From: Hyphomicrobiales bacterium
GTDB lineage: Bacteria; Pseudomonadota; Alphaproteobacteria; Rhizobiales; Rhizobiaceae
DNA length: 64,000 bases
Direction of reading: 5' to 3'
Assembly: GCA_900469345.1 (NCBI GenBank)
Contig: UBWZ01000017.1
Coordinates: 1-64,000, forward strand
The first letter of the stretch is position 1; each line of letters starts with the position of its first letter. A model generated the notes under the pieces. It was not told the DNA's origin. It was given only the letters and a program-made list of their open reading frames with translations, and searched no databases. This document shows, one piece after another, positions 55,678 through 62,757 of the stretch. The position numbers and the translations under genes are program-made.

Positions 55678-56198
55678 TCGGCGGCCTCCCGAACCGGTGC
55701 CGCTTTTTCGGCGCCCATCACTTCCTCGATCGCGTCGGCGATGTTGGTATAGGCGCCGCAACGACAGAGATTGCCGCTCATCTGTTCGCGGATTTCGTGC
55801 CTCTCATGCGCGTGGCCCTCCTTGACGAGTGCCACGGCGGAACAGATCTGCCCCGGTGTGCAATAGCCGCACTGATAGGCGTCGTGCTCCAGAAACGCCT
55901 TCTGCATCGGATGCATGTTGTCGGGCGTGCCAAGTCCTTCAATCGTCGTGATTTCGGCGCCATCCAGCGACACCGCCAGTTTCAGGCAGGAATTCATCCG
56001 CTCGCCGTTGATCATCACGGTGCAGGCGCCACACTGGCCGTGATCGCAGCCCTTCTTGGTGCCGGTGAGTTCAAGCGGTCCACGCAGGAGGTCCAGAAGG
56101 GACACCCAGGGGTGGATATCGAAACTGCGCCTCTCGCCGTTGATGGTCAGCGAGACGGGACAGGTTGCAGCGGTATGCGACTGCGAGCTGAGATCCAT
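55674..56198 (-). CDS. paoA: 2Fe-2S subunit of aldehyde oxidoreductase (PaoA/YagT-like)
   Basis: 174 residues from the ATG at 56198. N-terminal plant-type 2Fe-2S domain (KKGCDHGQCGACTV and NSCLKLAV) and C-terminal helical 2Fe-2S domain (CGYCTPGQICSAVAL, GNLCRCGAYTNI). No twin-arginine signal is visible, unlike E. coli PaoA, so the enzyme may stay in the cytoplasm here. First gene of the paoABC-catalase operon. Confidence 0.9.
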
Positions 56199-56574
56199 GG
56201 GGAGACCCTTTCTATGGTGATGGCCCGTTAACCCCAACGAAACCGGCTTTGTTCCGATCCGGTTTTTCCGACCGGCCGCGCCATGGCCGATCCGCCCTGA
56301 GGGACGGGCCTTTGCACCAAGAAAAAAGATTGAATAGGAAAATAATCCTTGACGGCGTGACGGTGCTTTGCTAGTCTTTGGTCATCGTCGAAGAAGTGCG
56401 ACATCGAGCGGCTCAACCGGCCGCCAGCCGGCCCCGCAATCATGCCGAGCTGCACGTCGCGCCTCCTGGGCAGATCTCATTTACACTCTCGGCCCGTCTT
56501 GCGCGGTACCCGGATCGGGCAAAGGGCTCGCTCTCCGGTGCAGGCCTTTGCTTGGGGCCATCCGCGAGGCTTCC
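56199..56574 (+). promoter_or_regulatory. Intergenic region with probable promoter of the GTA-like cluster
   Basis: About 375 bases between the pao operon and the packaging genes. TTGACG (56349-56354) followed by 17 bases and TAGTCT (56372-56377) is a plausible sigma-70 promoter reading toward the packaging genes. A single TTAAC half-site occurs at 56228, but there is no paired CtrA box. Confidence 0.5.
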
Positions 56575-57246
56575 ATGGATCATCTCGACCAGTTCGACCC
56601 GGCGCTTTTCGGCACCTGGGCGGAGCGGCTGCACTATTCCGATGCGCGAGAGGCCGGGAGCGCGCCCCGCGACGCGATGCTTGCCGAGGCGGCCCGGACC
56701 GCGATCCTGGAAACGAAATCGGTGGAGGAAAGCCTCGAGCCATCCGAGGCGTTGCGGCGGCTCCTGAACGAGATGACGGTCGAGATGCGCGACCAGTTTT
56801 CCACCTTCCGGCGGTTGCGCACCGCCGCCGAACAGGCTCTCGACCACGGCGACGACGCAGCGCAAAAACTGGCCCGCGCCGACGTGAAGGCCGCAACGGA
56901 CGCCATGTCGCTGATCGTCCGAACGCTGGAAAAGGTGGATGCGCTGCAGCGCCAGTTGTCCCGCGACAGGGCGCTTGAGGCGGAGCGAACCGCCGACGAG
57001 GGCAATTACGAAGACGCCAAGACCCGCTTCATGGCAATGATCGAGGAGCGCGCCCATGAACAGGCCATCGAGCTTTTTGAAACGTGGCAGCGCGATGGGC
57101 CTCCCGAACGGATTGCGACAAGGCTTGCAGCCGAGGCTGCCGAGCCAGCGCGCCATCCGGCGGCGGGAGGAGAGGGCAGCCTTGAAGACGGCGCGGACGG
57201 CGAAGGTGCATGGCCTCGCCATGGACCTGGTCACCAAGGCGCGTGA
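56575..57246 (+). CDS. Putative small terminase / first gene of GTA-like cluster
   Basis: 223 residues from the ATG at 56575 (MDHLDQFDPALFGTWAERLH); an open frame continues 207 bases upstream without support. Almost entirely helical and charged (residues 60-175), with a coiled-coil-like centre, matching the RcGTA g1 small terminase in position and character rather than sequence identity. The last about 35 residues (AAGGEGSLEDGADGEGAWP) look unlike natural protein while the overlapping terminase frame looks coding there, hinting at a frameshift or late overlap. Overlaps the large terminase start. Confidence 0.55.
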   Translation: MDHLDQFDPALFGTWAERLHYSDAREAGSAPRDAMLAEAARTAILETKSVEESLEPSEALRRLLNEMTVEMRDQFSTFRRLRTAAEQALDHGDDAAQKLARADVKAATDAMSLIVRTLEKVDALQRQLSRDRALEAERTADEGNYEDAKTRFMAMIEERAHEQAIELFETWQRDGPPERIATRLAAEAAEPARHPAAGGEGSLEDGADGEGAWPRHGPGHQGA

Positions 57247-58609
57247 CGAGGCGGCCGCCGCACTGGCGCAGGGCAGGGATTTGGGCATGGCGCTGGCGAA
57301 CGGCGCCTCCGGACAAGATCCCGACGGAGTGCCGGCCGCGCCTTGCCTGCAGACGCCGGCCGAGACGGCAGATGATTTTGCGGGCTTTCATCCGGGTCAT
57401 GGTCGCGACTGGACCTTTCAGGCGCGCCCGGAGCAGAGACCGCCCGAGGGCGACTGGCGCACCTGGCTGATCATGGGCGGGCGCGGCTCGGGCAAGACCC
57501 GCGCCGGTGCCGAGTGGGTGCATGCGCTGGCGAGCGCCGGTGCCCGGTCCGATCTGCGCATCGCGCTGATCGCCGAGACCCTGGGCGACGCCCGCGAGGT
57601 GATGATCGACGGGATTTCCGGCATTTGCCGGGTGGCCCGACGCAAGGTGCCGGAGTTCGAGATCTCCCGGCGCCGGCTTGTCTGGCCGAATGGCGCGATC
57701 GCGCAGATCTTCTCCTCCGAGGATCCGGAAAGCCTGCGCGGACCGCAGTTCCATTTCGCCTGGTGCGATGAGCTCGGCAAATGGAAGCATGCGCAGGACA
57801 CTTTCGACATGCTGCAGTTCGGATTGCGTCTTGGCGCAGACCCGCGCCAACTGGTGACGACGACACCGCGCCCGGTGCCGATCCTCAAACGGCTGATCGC
57901 CGAAAAGGGCACGCGGCTGGTGCGGATCGCGACTCGGTCCAATGCCTCCAACCTGTCTCCGGGCTTCGTCGAAGCCCTCGAGGCGCGTTATGGCGGCACA
58001 CGGCTCGGGCGCCAGGAACTCGGCGGCGAACTGATCGAGGATCGGCAGGACGCGTTGTGGAAACGGAGCGACCTGGAGGCGCTGCGGGCAAGGCCGGCAA
58101 CGCCGCTGCGCCGGATTGTCGTGGCAGTCGATCCGCCTGCGGGCGCAGGCGAGGCCTCCTGCTGCGGCATTGTCGTGGCGGGACTGGACGAGGTCGGCCG
58201 CGCCGTGGTGCTGGCCGATGGTTCGGTCGAGGGCGCGAGCCCGGCCGGCTGGGCGCAGGCGGTGGTCAGGGCCTACCAGCGCTTCCAGGCGGACCGGGTG
58301 GTCGCGGAGGTAAACCAGGGCGGGGAGATGGTCGCGGCGATGCTGAAAAGCGTGGACGCCGTGCTGCCGATTACCATGGTGCGGGCGACCCGCGGAAAGT
58401 TCCTGCGGGCCGAGCCGGTGGCGGCGCTTTACGAACAGGGCCGCGTCACCCATGCTACATGTTTTGCGCAACTGGAGGACCAGATGTGCGATTTCGGCCC
58501 CGAAGGCCTGTCGTCCGGCCGGTCGCCGGACCGGCTGGATGCCCTGGTCTGGGCACTGACGGCGCTTTTGCTCGAAGCACCGGGCGAGCCGCGGATCAGG
58601 GGCGTGTAG
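57221..58609 (+). CDS. Large terminase / DNA-packaging protein (RcGTA g2-like)
   Basis: 462 residues from the ATG at 57221; earlier in-frame starts at 57095 and 57056 would overlap the preceding gene by up to 190 bases. Packaging ATPase with Walker A GGRGSGKT (in WLIMGGRGSGKTRAGAEWVH), Walker B FHFAWCDE, and the adjacent nuclease domain: VVAVDPPAG, AEVNQGGEMV and DRLDALVWAL acidic residues. Drives DNA into the procapsid. Strong match in layout to the RcGTA terminase. Confidence 0.85.
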   Translation: MDLVTKARDEAAAALAQGRDLGMALANGASGQDPDGVPAAPCLQTPAETADDFAGFHPGHGRDWTFQARPEQRPPEGDWRTWLIMGGRGSGKTRAGAEWVHALASAGARSDLRIALIAETLGDAREVMIDGISGICRVARRKVPEFEISRRRLVWPNGAIAQIFSSEDPESLRGPQFHFAWCDELGKWKHAQDTFDMLQFGLRLGADPRQLVTTTPRPVPILKRLIAEKGTRLVRIATRSNASNLSPGFVEALEARYGGTRLGRQELGGELIEDRQDALWKRSDLEALRARPATPLRRIVVAVDPPAGAGEASCCGIVVAGLDEVGRAVVLADGSVEGASPAGWAQAVVRAYQRFQADRVVAEVNQGGEMVAAMLKSVDAVLPITMVRATRGKFLRAEPVAALYEQGRVTHATCFAQLEDQMCDFGPEGLSSGRSPDRLDALVWALTALLLEAPGEPRIRGV

Positions 58610-58639
58610 GCCTGGACGATCGGCGGCCTGCCGGCGCGG

Positions 58640-58762
58640 TCAGCGCTCGTTCGGGAGCTTCGGCGCGCTTTCGCGGATCTGCTTCCATTCCGACTCGAGA
58701 CGGTCGAGAACATGCTGCGGAATAGGTTTCGAAGGGGTAGCCTGCACCGGCTGCTGCATCAT
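58640..58762 (-). CDS. Small ORF, 40 residues, opposite strand within the GTA-like cluster
   Basis: Three consecutive ATGs (58765, 58762, 58759) follow AGGAGATC; the middle one is used. Reads MMQQPVQATPSKPIPQHVLD, then RLESEWKQIRESAPKLPNER, stop TGA at 58640-58642. Helical, highly charged, with a strong ribosome site. It lies in the 390-base gap between the large terminase and lysozyme genes on the other strand. Function unknown; nothing else occupies the gap. Confidence 0.55.
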   Translation of the reverse strand: MMQQPVQATPSKPIPQHVLDRLESEWKQIRESAPKLPNER

Positions 58763-58999
58763 CATGATCTCCTGTTTCGATATGAAAGCCGACCACAAAC
58801 GTCGCTGACATATCTTGGTTCCACAGCTCCCCGGAATTGTAAACAGAGGCTAAACGCCTAAACCGATTTAGATTTTTCTGAAACGATTGAAAGTTTGAAA
58901 GCCACGGTCAGGCCGTCTGCGCTGGTCCGCGGCTGGCTTTTCCAAGCGCAATCTCAAGATGAAGTCCAAAATTTCAACACGCAAAAGCGGAGGGCGTTC

Positions 59000-59656
59000 A
59001 TGCCGATCAATCGCAGCTTTTTCGGGGAGCACGTGGCCGACACGCTGTACAGCGGGCACATGCCGTCGGCCCCCTTGGAGGGGCACCATGCGGTGCTCGA
59101 CTATTGGGAGGCAAACCATTCCGACAAGGACGATCGCTGGCTTGCCTACATTCTGGCGACGGCCTACCACGAAACCGGGCACGCCCTGCAGCCCGTCGAG
59201 GAAAACCTGCACTACGGTGCCGAGCGTCTGCTGGCCGTGTTTCCCCGTCGGTTCACCCCGCACGAGGCGCGCAGCTTTGCCGGCCGACCGGAGATGATTG
59301 CCAACCGCGTCTACGCCAGCCGGCTCGGCAACGGGGACGAGGCGGGCGGCGATGGCTGGCGCTTCCGGGGCCGCGGCCTGGTGCAGATCACCGGGCGGAG
59401 CAATTACGAAAAGTTCGGACTGGCGAAGGAACCGAACGATGCGCTCGATCGCGCCACGGCGGTCCGGATCCTCGTCGAGGGCATGATCGACGGAGCCTAT
59501 ACGGGCAGGCGCCTTGACGACTATTTTGACGGCGACGAGGCGGACTGGGTAAACGCCCGCAAGATCATCAACGCCCTCGACCGGGCACGTGACATCGCCG
59601 GCTATGCGCGGCGCTACTACGCCGCGATCAGCTACACCAGAGCGGAGGCGGCATAG
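59000..59656 (+). CDS. GH19-type lysozyme/chitinase-like endolysin
   Basis: 218 residues from the ATG at 59000 behind GGAGGG; an open frame runs upstream to 58895 without a ribosome site. Glycoside hydrolase 19 (lysozyme-like fold): YILATAYHETGHALQPVEEN carries the catalytic Glu (HETGH), then GAERLLAVFPRRFTPHEA, FRGRGLVQITGRSNYEKFG. Should cut peptidoglycan during release of particles or DNA transfer. Placed between terminase and portal genes, which is unusual. Confidence 0.8.
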   Translation: MPINRSFFGEHVADTLYSGHMPSAPLEGHHAVLDYWEANHSDKDDRWLAYILATAYHETGHALQPVEENLHYGAERLLAVFPRRFTPHEARSFAGRPEMIANRVYASRLGNGDEAGGDGWRFRGRGLVQITGRSNYEKFGLAKEPNDALDRATAVRILVEGMIDGAYTGRRLDDYFDGDEADWVNARKIINALDRARDIAGYARRYYAAISYTRAEAA

Positions 59657-59711
59657 CGGGCAGGCCCTGCAAGCCCGACGCGCCAGCTCTTCTTCCGGAA
59701 GGAACGCCATC

Positions 59712-60926
59712 ATGAAATCTCCATTCCGCCGGCCGCGACTTTCCGCGGCTGGACGATCCGTCGCGCCGCAAGGGGTGCCGGACCGCATCGACGGCCCGCA
59801 AGGGTCCGCGCCGACCGCGCCGACCGAGGTAAAGATGGCCGGCGGCTTTGCGATGATGGCGGGAGAGGGGGCGGCGCACTGGTCGGGCCGCTCCTATGCG
59901 GCCCTGTCGCGGACCGGTTTCATGAAGAACCCGGTCGCCTATCGCTGCGTGCGGATGATTGCCGAAGCGGCGGCGGCCTTGCCCTGGCTTGCCTATCGGC
60001 GCCGCGAGGAGATCGTCGACCATCCGGCGACCGAGCTGCTTGCCCGGCCCAATGCCCGCCAGAGCGGCCCGGATTTCTTCGAGACGCTCTACGGCCACCT
60101 GCAACTTTCCGGCAATGCCTATGTCGAGCCGCTCCTTTTGGGAAATACCCTGCGCGAGGTGCACCTGCTGCGACCCGACCGGGTCAGCATCGTCGTCGCC
60201 CGCGATGGCTGGATCACCGCTTATGACTATCGTGCCGGAGGCGCCACCCGTCGTCTTGCGGCCGAGGGGCCGGGGCTTTCGCCCCTGCATCTGAAACTTT
60301 TCCACCCGCTCGACGACCATAGCGGGTTGTCGCCGCTCAGCGCCGCCGGCACGGCGCTCGATCTGCACAACGCCGCCATGGCCTGGAACAAGGCGCTGCT
60401 CGACAATTCCGCCCGGCCGTCCGGGGCGTTGGTCTACCAGCCCAAGGAGGGGGGCAATCTGTCCGCCGACCAGTACGAGCGGCTGAAGGAGGAGCTGGAG
60501 GCGGGCTATGCCGGCGCCGTCAACGCCGGTCGACCGCTGCTTCTTGAAGGCGGGCTGGACTGGAAGGTGATGGCGCTGTCGCCCAAGGACATGGATTTCG
60601 TCGAGGCCCGCAACGGCGCGGCCCGCGACATTGCGCTCGGGCTCGGCGTGCCGCCGATGCTGCTCGGCATTCCCGGCGACAACACCTTTGCCAATTATCA
60701 GGAGGCCAACCGCGCCTTCTACCGCCTGACCGTGCTGCCGCTGGTGGCACGCACGGCCGCCAGCTTTTCCGCCTGGCTTAGCGACGCCTATGGCGAGGCC
60801 TTGCGGCTGGAGCCCGATCTCGACGCCGTCGCGGGCCTGGCCGCCGAGCGCGAGGCGCTGTGGGCGCGGGTGGGGGCGGCGGCCTTCCTCTCCGACGACG
60901 AGAAGCGGCAGGCGGTGGGCTATTGA
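59712..60926 (+). CDS. Phage portal protein (HK97 family, RcGTA g3-like)
   Basis: 404 residues behind GGAAGGA. Portal of the packaging motor: FMKNPVAYRCVRMIAEAAAA, LLARPNARQSGPDFFETLYG, LPLLARTAASF-type stem region and LGLGVPPMLLGIPGDNTFAN. Complete, ending GY with the stop at 60926. Followed by 57 bases with an operator palindrome. Confidence 0.9.
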   Translation: MKSPFRRPRLSAAGRSVAPQGVPDRIDGPQGSAPTAPTEVKMAGGFAMMAGEGAAHWSGRSYAALSRTGFMKNPVAYRCVRMIAEAAAALPWLAYRRREEIVDHPATELLARPNARQSGPDFFETLYGHLQLSGNAYVEPLLLGNTLREVHLLRPDRVSIVVARDGWITAYDYRAGGATRRLAAEGPGLSPLHLKLFHPLDDHSGLSPLSAAGTALDLHNAAMAWNKALLDNSARPSGALVYQPKEGGNLSADQYERLKEELEAGYAGAVNAGRPLLLEGGLDWKVMALSPKDMDFVEARNGAARDIALGLGVPPMLLGIPGDNTFANYQEANRAFYRLTVLPLVARTAASFSAWLSDAYGEALRLEPDLDAVAGLAAEREALWARVGAAAFLSDDEKRQAVGY

Positions 60927-60948
60927 GAACTGACCTGCACGCGTGTAT

Positions 60949-60971
60949 TTTGTAATACGCCGTATTACAAA
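60949..60971. promoter_or_regulatory. Palindromic operator of the ParDE-like pair
   Basis: Perfect TTTGTAATACG-C-CGTATTACAAA palindrome 12 bases before the antitoxin start, typical for a ribbon-helix-helix autorepressor. AT-rich relative to the cluster. Confidence 0.8.
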
Positions 60972-60983
60972 GGAGCCGCGTCA

Positions 60984-61247
60984 ATGGCCGACAAGCCCGT
61001 TCTGTCCGATCCAATCACGCTGCGCGTGCCGCAGGATATTCTCGAAGAAATCGAGAAGATTGCCGAAACGGCCGACCGCAGCCGCAGCTGGGTGATCGTG
61101 CGTGCGCTGAAATACTATCTGCTGGCGGAGGGAAATGACATCCTTCAGATCCGCAAGGGCGAAGAGCAGATTGCCCGCGGCGAATTCGTCGATGCGGAGG
61201 ATTTCTTCGCCGAACTGCTCGGTGACAAAAAGAGCGACGCCGCCTGA
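60984..61247 (+). CDS. Ribbon-helix-helix antitoxin (ParD/CopG type)
   Basis: 87 residues. N-terminal RHH: DPITLRVPQDILEEIEKIAE, TADRSRSWVIVRALKYYLL. The C-terminal half is helical (IARGEFVDAEDFFAELL) and would wrap the toxin. Overlaps the toxin start by one base. It should autorepress through the palindrome. Confidence 0.88.
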   Translation: MADKPVLSDPITLRVPQDILEEIEKIAETADRSRSWVIVRALKYYLLAEGNDILQIRKGEEQIARGEFVDAEDFFAELLGDKKSDAA

Positions 61248-61582
61248 TGCGGATCAGGGTCTCAAAGGACGCCTCGGCCTTCCTGCGAAGCGAGCAGCGC
61301 TACCTGCAGCAGTTCAACCCGCGGGCTGCCGACGCCGTGCTGAAAGAGATCCGGGCAGCGTTGCGCCTTCTCGCCGAATATCCTCAGGCCGGCAGCCCGC
61401 ATGCCGCCTTGCCGGATCGGCGCCGGTTCGTCTCCGGCAACTATGTGATCGACTACCGGCTCGACGGGCGGTTCCTGCTCGTTGCCCATATCCGGCATGC
61501 GCGGCAATTGCCGCCCGAGCTCGAAGAAGACCGAGATACGGACGCCGCGGACCGGGGCCTGGACGGCCCCAAGAACAGTTGA
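61247..61582 (+). CDS. ParE/RelE-superfamily toxin
   Basis: 111 residues, starting ATG 61247 inside the antitoxin stop. ParE/RelE fold: MRIRVSKDASAFLRSEQRYL, AADAVLKEIRAALRLLAEYP, RRRFVSGNYVIDYRLDGRFL, VAHIRHARQLP. ParE members poison gyrase. The final about 20 residues form a charged tail. Pair sits between portal and protease genes of the GTA-like cluster. Confidence 0.85.
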   Translation: MRIRVSKDASAFLRSEQRYLQQFNPRAADAVLKEIRAALRLLAEYPQAGSPHAALPDRRRFVSGNYVIDYRLDGRFLLVAHIRHARQLPPELEEDRDTDAADRGLDGPKNS

Positions 61583-61757
61583 TTCAATCCGTGAAGGCGT
61601 TGACCTCGTCTGTGAGGTTCAGGCACCAAGCGATTCCGAACACTGACGAAAGTCATTTCGCTTAACGCGATGCATGAAGGCGCTTGCACAGTCTGGCGCC
61701 AAGGATCGACGCTTCGCACGTCGCATCTGCAAACATTCTCAACCAGAAAGATTAACA

Positions 61758-62096
61758 ATGGCTGACATCGGCACAGGCACCGGCGCCCTCCTCGGGATCT
61801 GGGTGGCTAAGCTCGTGGGCTCGACGGCGGGTGCCGGCGTGTCGCTGATCTACCTCCTGCCCAAGGGCCGCCGCGAGGCCGCCAGCCGTTTCGTCACCGG
61901 CGTCAGCTGCGGCATGATCTTCGGCGCCCCGACCGGCCTGTGGATCGAGGCGAGGCTCGGCATCGCCGGCGACCTGTCCCGTCTCGACATCATGCTGGCC
62001 GGTTCGGCTGCCGCAAGCCTCTGCGCCTGGTGGGTACTGGGCGCGCTCGCCCGGATTGCCGGCCGCTATGGCGCAAAGCCCGGCAACCGCGGCTAA
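61758..62096 (+). CDS. DUF6107 family membrane protein
   Basis: 112 residues from the ATG at 61758; a longer open frame starts at 61674. Three hydrophobic segments (ALLGIWVAKLVGSTAGAGVS, CGMIFGAPTGLWIEARLGIA, AGSAAASLCAWWVLGALARI). DUF6107 is found with GTA-like clusters of Rhizobiaceae at the g3.5 position, between portal and protease. Possibly holin-like, unproven. Confidence 0.72.
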   Translation: MADIGTGTGALLGIWVAKLVGSTAGAGVSLIYLLPKGRREAASRFVTGVSCGMIFGAPTGLWIEARLGIAGDLSRLDIMLAGSAAASLCAWWVLGALARIAGRYGAKPGNRG

Positions 62097-62139
62097 ATTT
62101 GGGCCGGGCGCCGAAGCTTTCTCAACCTGGAGTTTTTGC

Positions 62140-62757
62140 ATGCACGCTGACCGCGGGCCGCGCCCCGTTACGCGCCCTTTCGCACGCGCAGGAAACCGGC
62201 CTGAGGGCCGGAAATTTGCCAACCTCGAGCTCTCCGGCCTGACCGGCGACGGCACGTTTTCCGGTTATGCCAGCGTTTTCGGCGAGGTCGATCTGGGCAA
62301 GGACCGGATCGAGCGCGGCGCCTTCCTCAGTTCGCTCGTCGACCGCGGAGCCCAGGGCGTGCGGATGCTCTACCAGCACGATCCGGGCGCCCCGATTGGG
62401 GCCTGGAAGACGATCCGCGAGGATGCCCGCGGCCTTTACGTCGAGGGCGTGCTGACGCCGGGCGTCGCCCGCTCGCGCGAGGTGCTCGCGTTAATGAAAT
62501 CGGGCGCCCTGGACGGCCTGTCGATCGGGTTCCGGACGGTACGGGCGCGCACGGATCCGAAGACGGGGGTGCGCCGGATCCTCGAGGCGGATCTCTGGGA
62601 GATCTCCGTGGTGACCTTTCCGATGCTGCCGTCGGCGCGGGTCTCCGACGTCAAGAATGCGCGGTTCTTCCGGGATCGGGAGACCGAGCTGGTCCGCCAG
62701 ATAAAACGCGCGGCCAAGATCATGCTCAGCTCAACTTTCAAGGGAAAATCGATATGA
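62140..62757 (+). CDS. HK97-family prohead protease (RcGTA g4-like)
   Basis: 205 residues from the ATG at 62140. Starts MHADRGPRPVTRPF, then FSGYASVFGEVDLGKDRIER, GAFLSSL and the catalytic His in MLYQHDPGAPIG, with the Ser region GLSIGFRT. Cleaves the capsid delta domain during head maturation. Overlaps the capsid start (ATG at 62754). Confidence 0.9.
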   Translation: MHADRGPRPVTRPFARAGNRPEGRKFANLELSGLTGDGTFSGYASVFGEVDLGKDRIERGAFLSSLVDRGAQGVRMLYQHDPGAPIGAWKTIREDARGLYVEGVLTPGVARSREVLALMKSGALDGLSIGFRTVRARTDPKTGVRRILEADLWEISVVTFPMLPSARVSDVKNARFFRDRETELVRQIKRAAKIMLSSTFKGKSI

